Positions 63,472 through 64,000 of a stretch of DNA of 64,000 nt are shown piece after piece. The notes beneath the pieces were generated by a model. The model saw only the letters and a program-made list of their open reading frames with translations, was not told the DNA's origin and did no database searches. How positions within the stretch are numbered: the first letter of the stretch is position 1; every line of letters begins with the position of its first letter. Source of the DNA: Burkholderia sp. IMCC1007 (GTDB lineage: Bacteria > Pseudomonadota > Gammaproteobacteria > Burkholderiales > Burkholderiaceae). The stretch covers positions 124,001 through 188,000 of the forward strand of contig NZ_JAPVQY010000004.1 in assembly GCF_027257875.1 (NCBI RefSeq). Direction: 5' to 3'. The position numbers and the translations under genes are program-made.

Positions 63472-64000
63472 TCAGCCGCGCACGTTACGGCGTTTGCGAC
63501 ACCGGCTCCGGTCGGTAGCCGGCTCCCGCTCGACCGGCGCGGCCAGCGTCGCGAACCGCAGCGAAAAGTCGATCGCCTTGACGTGCTTCGTGAGCGCGCC
63601 CACCGAAATGCGCTGAACCCCGGTCTGGGCAATCGCGCGCAGCGTATCCGGCGTGACGCCGCCGGATACTTCGAGCTCCGCGCGTCCGCCGGCGATGCGC
63701 ACGGCGTCGCACATCTGTTCCAGCGAGAAATTGTCCAGCAGGATCGACACGGCGCCGGCTGCCAGTGCTTCGACCAGTTCGCCCTGCGTCTCGACCTCGA
63801 CCTGCATCGGCACACCGGCACCGAGCGCGTGCGCGGCCCGGATCGTCGCTGTAATGCCGCCGCCGGCAGCCACGTGGTTTTCCTTGATCAGGATGCCGTC
63901 GTAAAGCCCGCGACGATGGTTCCTGCCGCCGCCGATGCGCACCGCGTACTTTTGTGCAAGGCGGAGCCCCGGCAGCGTCTTTCTCGTATCGAGAACCTGC
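63472..64000 (-). CDS. nadC: Nicotinate-nucleotide pyrophosphorylase, 3' part (runs off the right edge)
   Basis: The visible C-terminal part has LDTRKTLPGLR just inside the window edge, then KYAVRIGGGRNHRRGLYDGI and LIKENHVAAGGG. VEVETQGELVEAL, ILLDNFSLEQM and ELEVSGGVT follow, all standard NadC (quinolinate phosphoribosyltransferase) blocks. The N-terminal half is outside the window. It converts quinolinate to nicotinate mononucleotide in NAD synthesis. A second nadC copy may exist elsewhere; nothing here shows nadA or nadB. Confidence 0.9.
   Translation of the reverse strand, partial: QVLDTRKTLPGLRLAQKYAVRIGGGRNHRRGLYDGILIKENHVAAGGGITATIRAAHALGAGVPMQVEVETQGELVEALAAGAVSILLDNFSLEQMCDAVRIAGGRAELEVSGGVTPDTLRAIAQTGVQRISVGALTKHVKAIDFSLRFATLAAPVEREPATDRSRCRKRRNVRG

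Overview
The window is high-G+C proteobacterial DNA with the style of the Burkholderia cepacia complex: OmpC-type porins, H-NS with the short GRGPRPKWL-type DNA-binding motif, many LysR/AraC/TetR/IclR-controlled catabolic cassettes, and an lrgAB-cupin-porin-nadC neighbourhood. The density of dispensable catabolic operons, each with its own regulator, and of decaying genes suggests a secondary replicon. That placement is an inference from content, not something the sequence proves.

Left end (about 1-8200) is a foreign-looking island. It starts with debris of a TnsB/TniA-like transposon (a decayed DDE transposase with PYIERFFG and LPGTT motifs, plus repeated GTAAAGTC end motifs). It then carries what looks like a complete, previously unlabelled class II microcin-type export system. 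The parts are a near-consensus Fur box, a TGAGAGCGCTCTCA operator-like palindrome, a 98-residue precursor with a double-glycine-type (Gly-Ala) leader, a CPBP membrane protein (candidate immunity), a CvaA/HlyD-like adaptor, a CvaB-like ABC exporter with an N-terminal C39 leader peptidase, and a TolC-like outer membrane channel. The island is visibly AT-richer than its surroundings, most of all in the CPBP gene, and ends inside a truncated minus-strand gene near 8200.

8.8-15.3 kb: a small membrane protein, an amine-type catabolic operon (aldehyde dehydrogenase, class III aminotransferase, APC permease) with a divergent AraC regulator, and a decayed DUF169 gene. 15.3-24.3 kb: a carnitine-degradation locus. 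It holds LysR, an NCS1 permease, the CntA oxygenase with its diagnostic bridging Glu, an aldehyde dehydrogenase, the CntB reductase, an XRE-PAS-PAS regulator and a TtuC/D-malate dehydrogenase. Together these can take L-carnitine to trimethylamine and malic semialdehyde, then D-malate, then pyruvate. 24.5-30.9 kb: coniferyl-aldehyde-dehydrogenase-like gene with divergent TetR, a saccharopine-dehydrogenase-like reductase, an acetoacetate-decarboxylase-like gene, and a decayed MFS/LysR pair.

30.9-38.9 kb: KstD-like flavoprotein plus KshA-like Rieske oxygenase under a TetR with two clear palindromic operators, a pentapeptide-repeat protein, an IclR/sugar-acid MFS pair, and a porin. 39-49 kb: an amino acid permease and a five-gene operon with methylaspartate ammonia-lyase, a CaiB/BaiF CoA-transferase and an internally deleted CitE-like lyase, with divergent LysR. 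48.6-50.2 kb is a rearrangement scar: a 5'-truncated AraC gene, a 3'-truncated APC permease and a 3' porin fragment.

50.3-55.3 kb: LOG-like protein, MFS transporter, H-NS, and a retron. The retron consists of an Mx162-like reverse transcriptase and a recognisable msr-msd RNA (a1/a2 inverted repeats, two msr hairpins, a long msd hairpin) with its own TTGACA promoter. It lies just downstream of an uncharacterised 190-residue gene that is a candidate partner. 55.4-64 kb: sugar-nucleotide-reductase-like SDR, DoxX, LysR with pirin and wrbA, a small periplasmic protein, lrgAB, a partial cupin, a porin, and nadC running off the right edge. No tRNA, rRNA or CRISPR array was seen.
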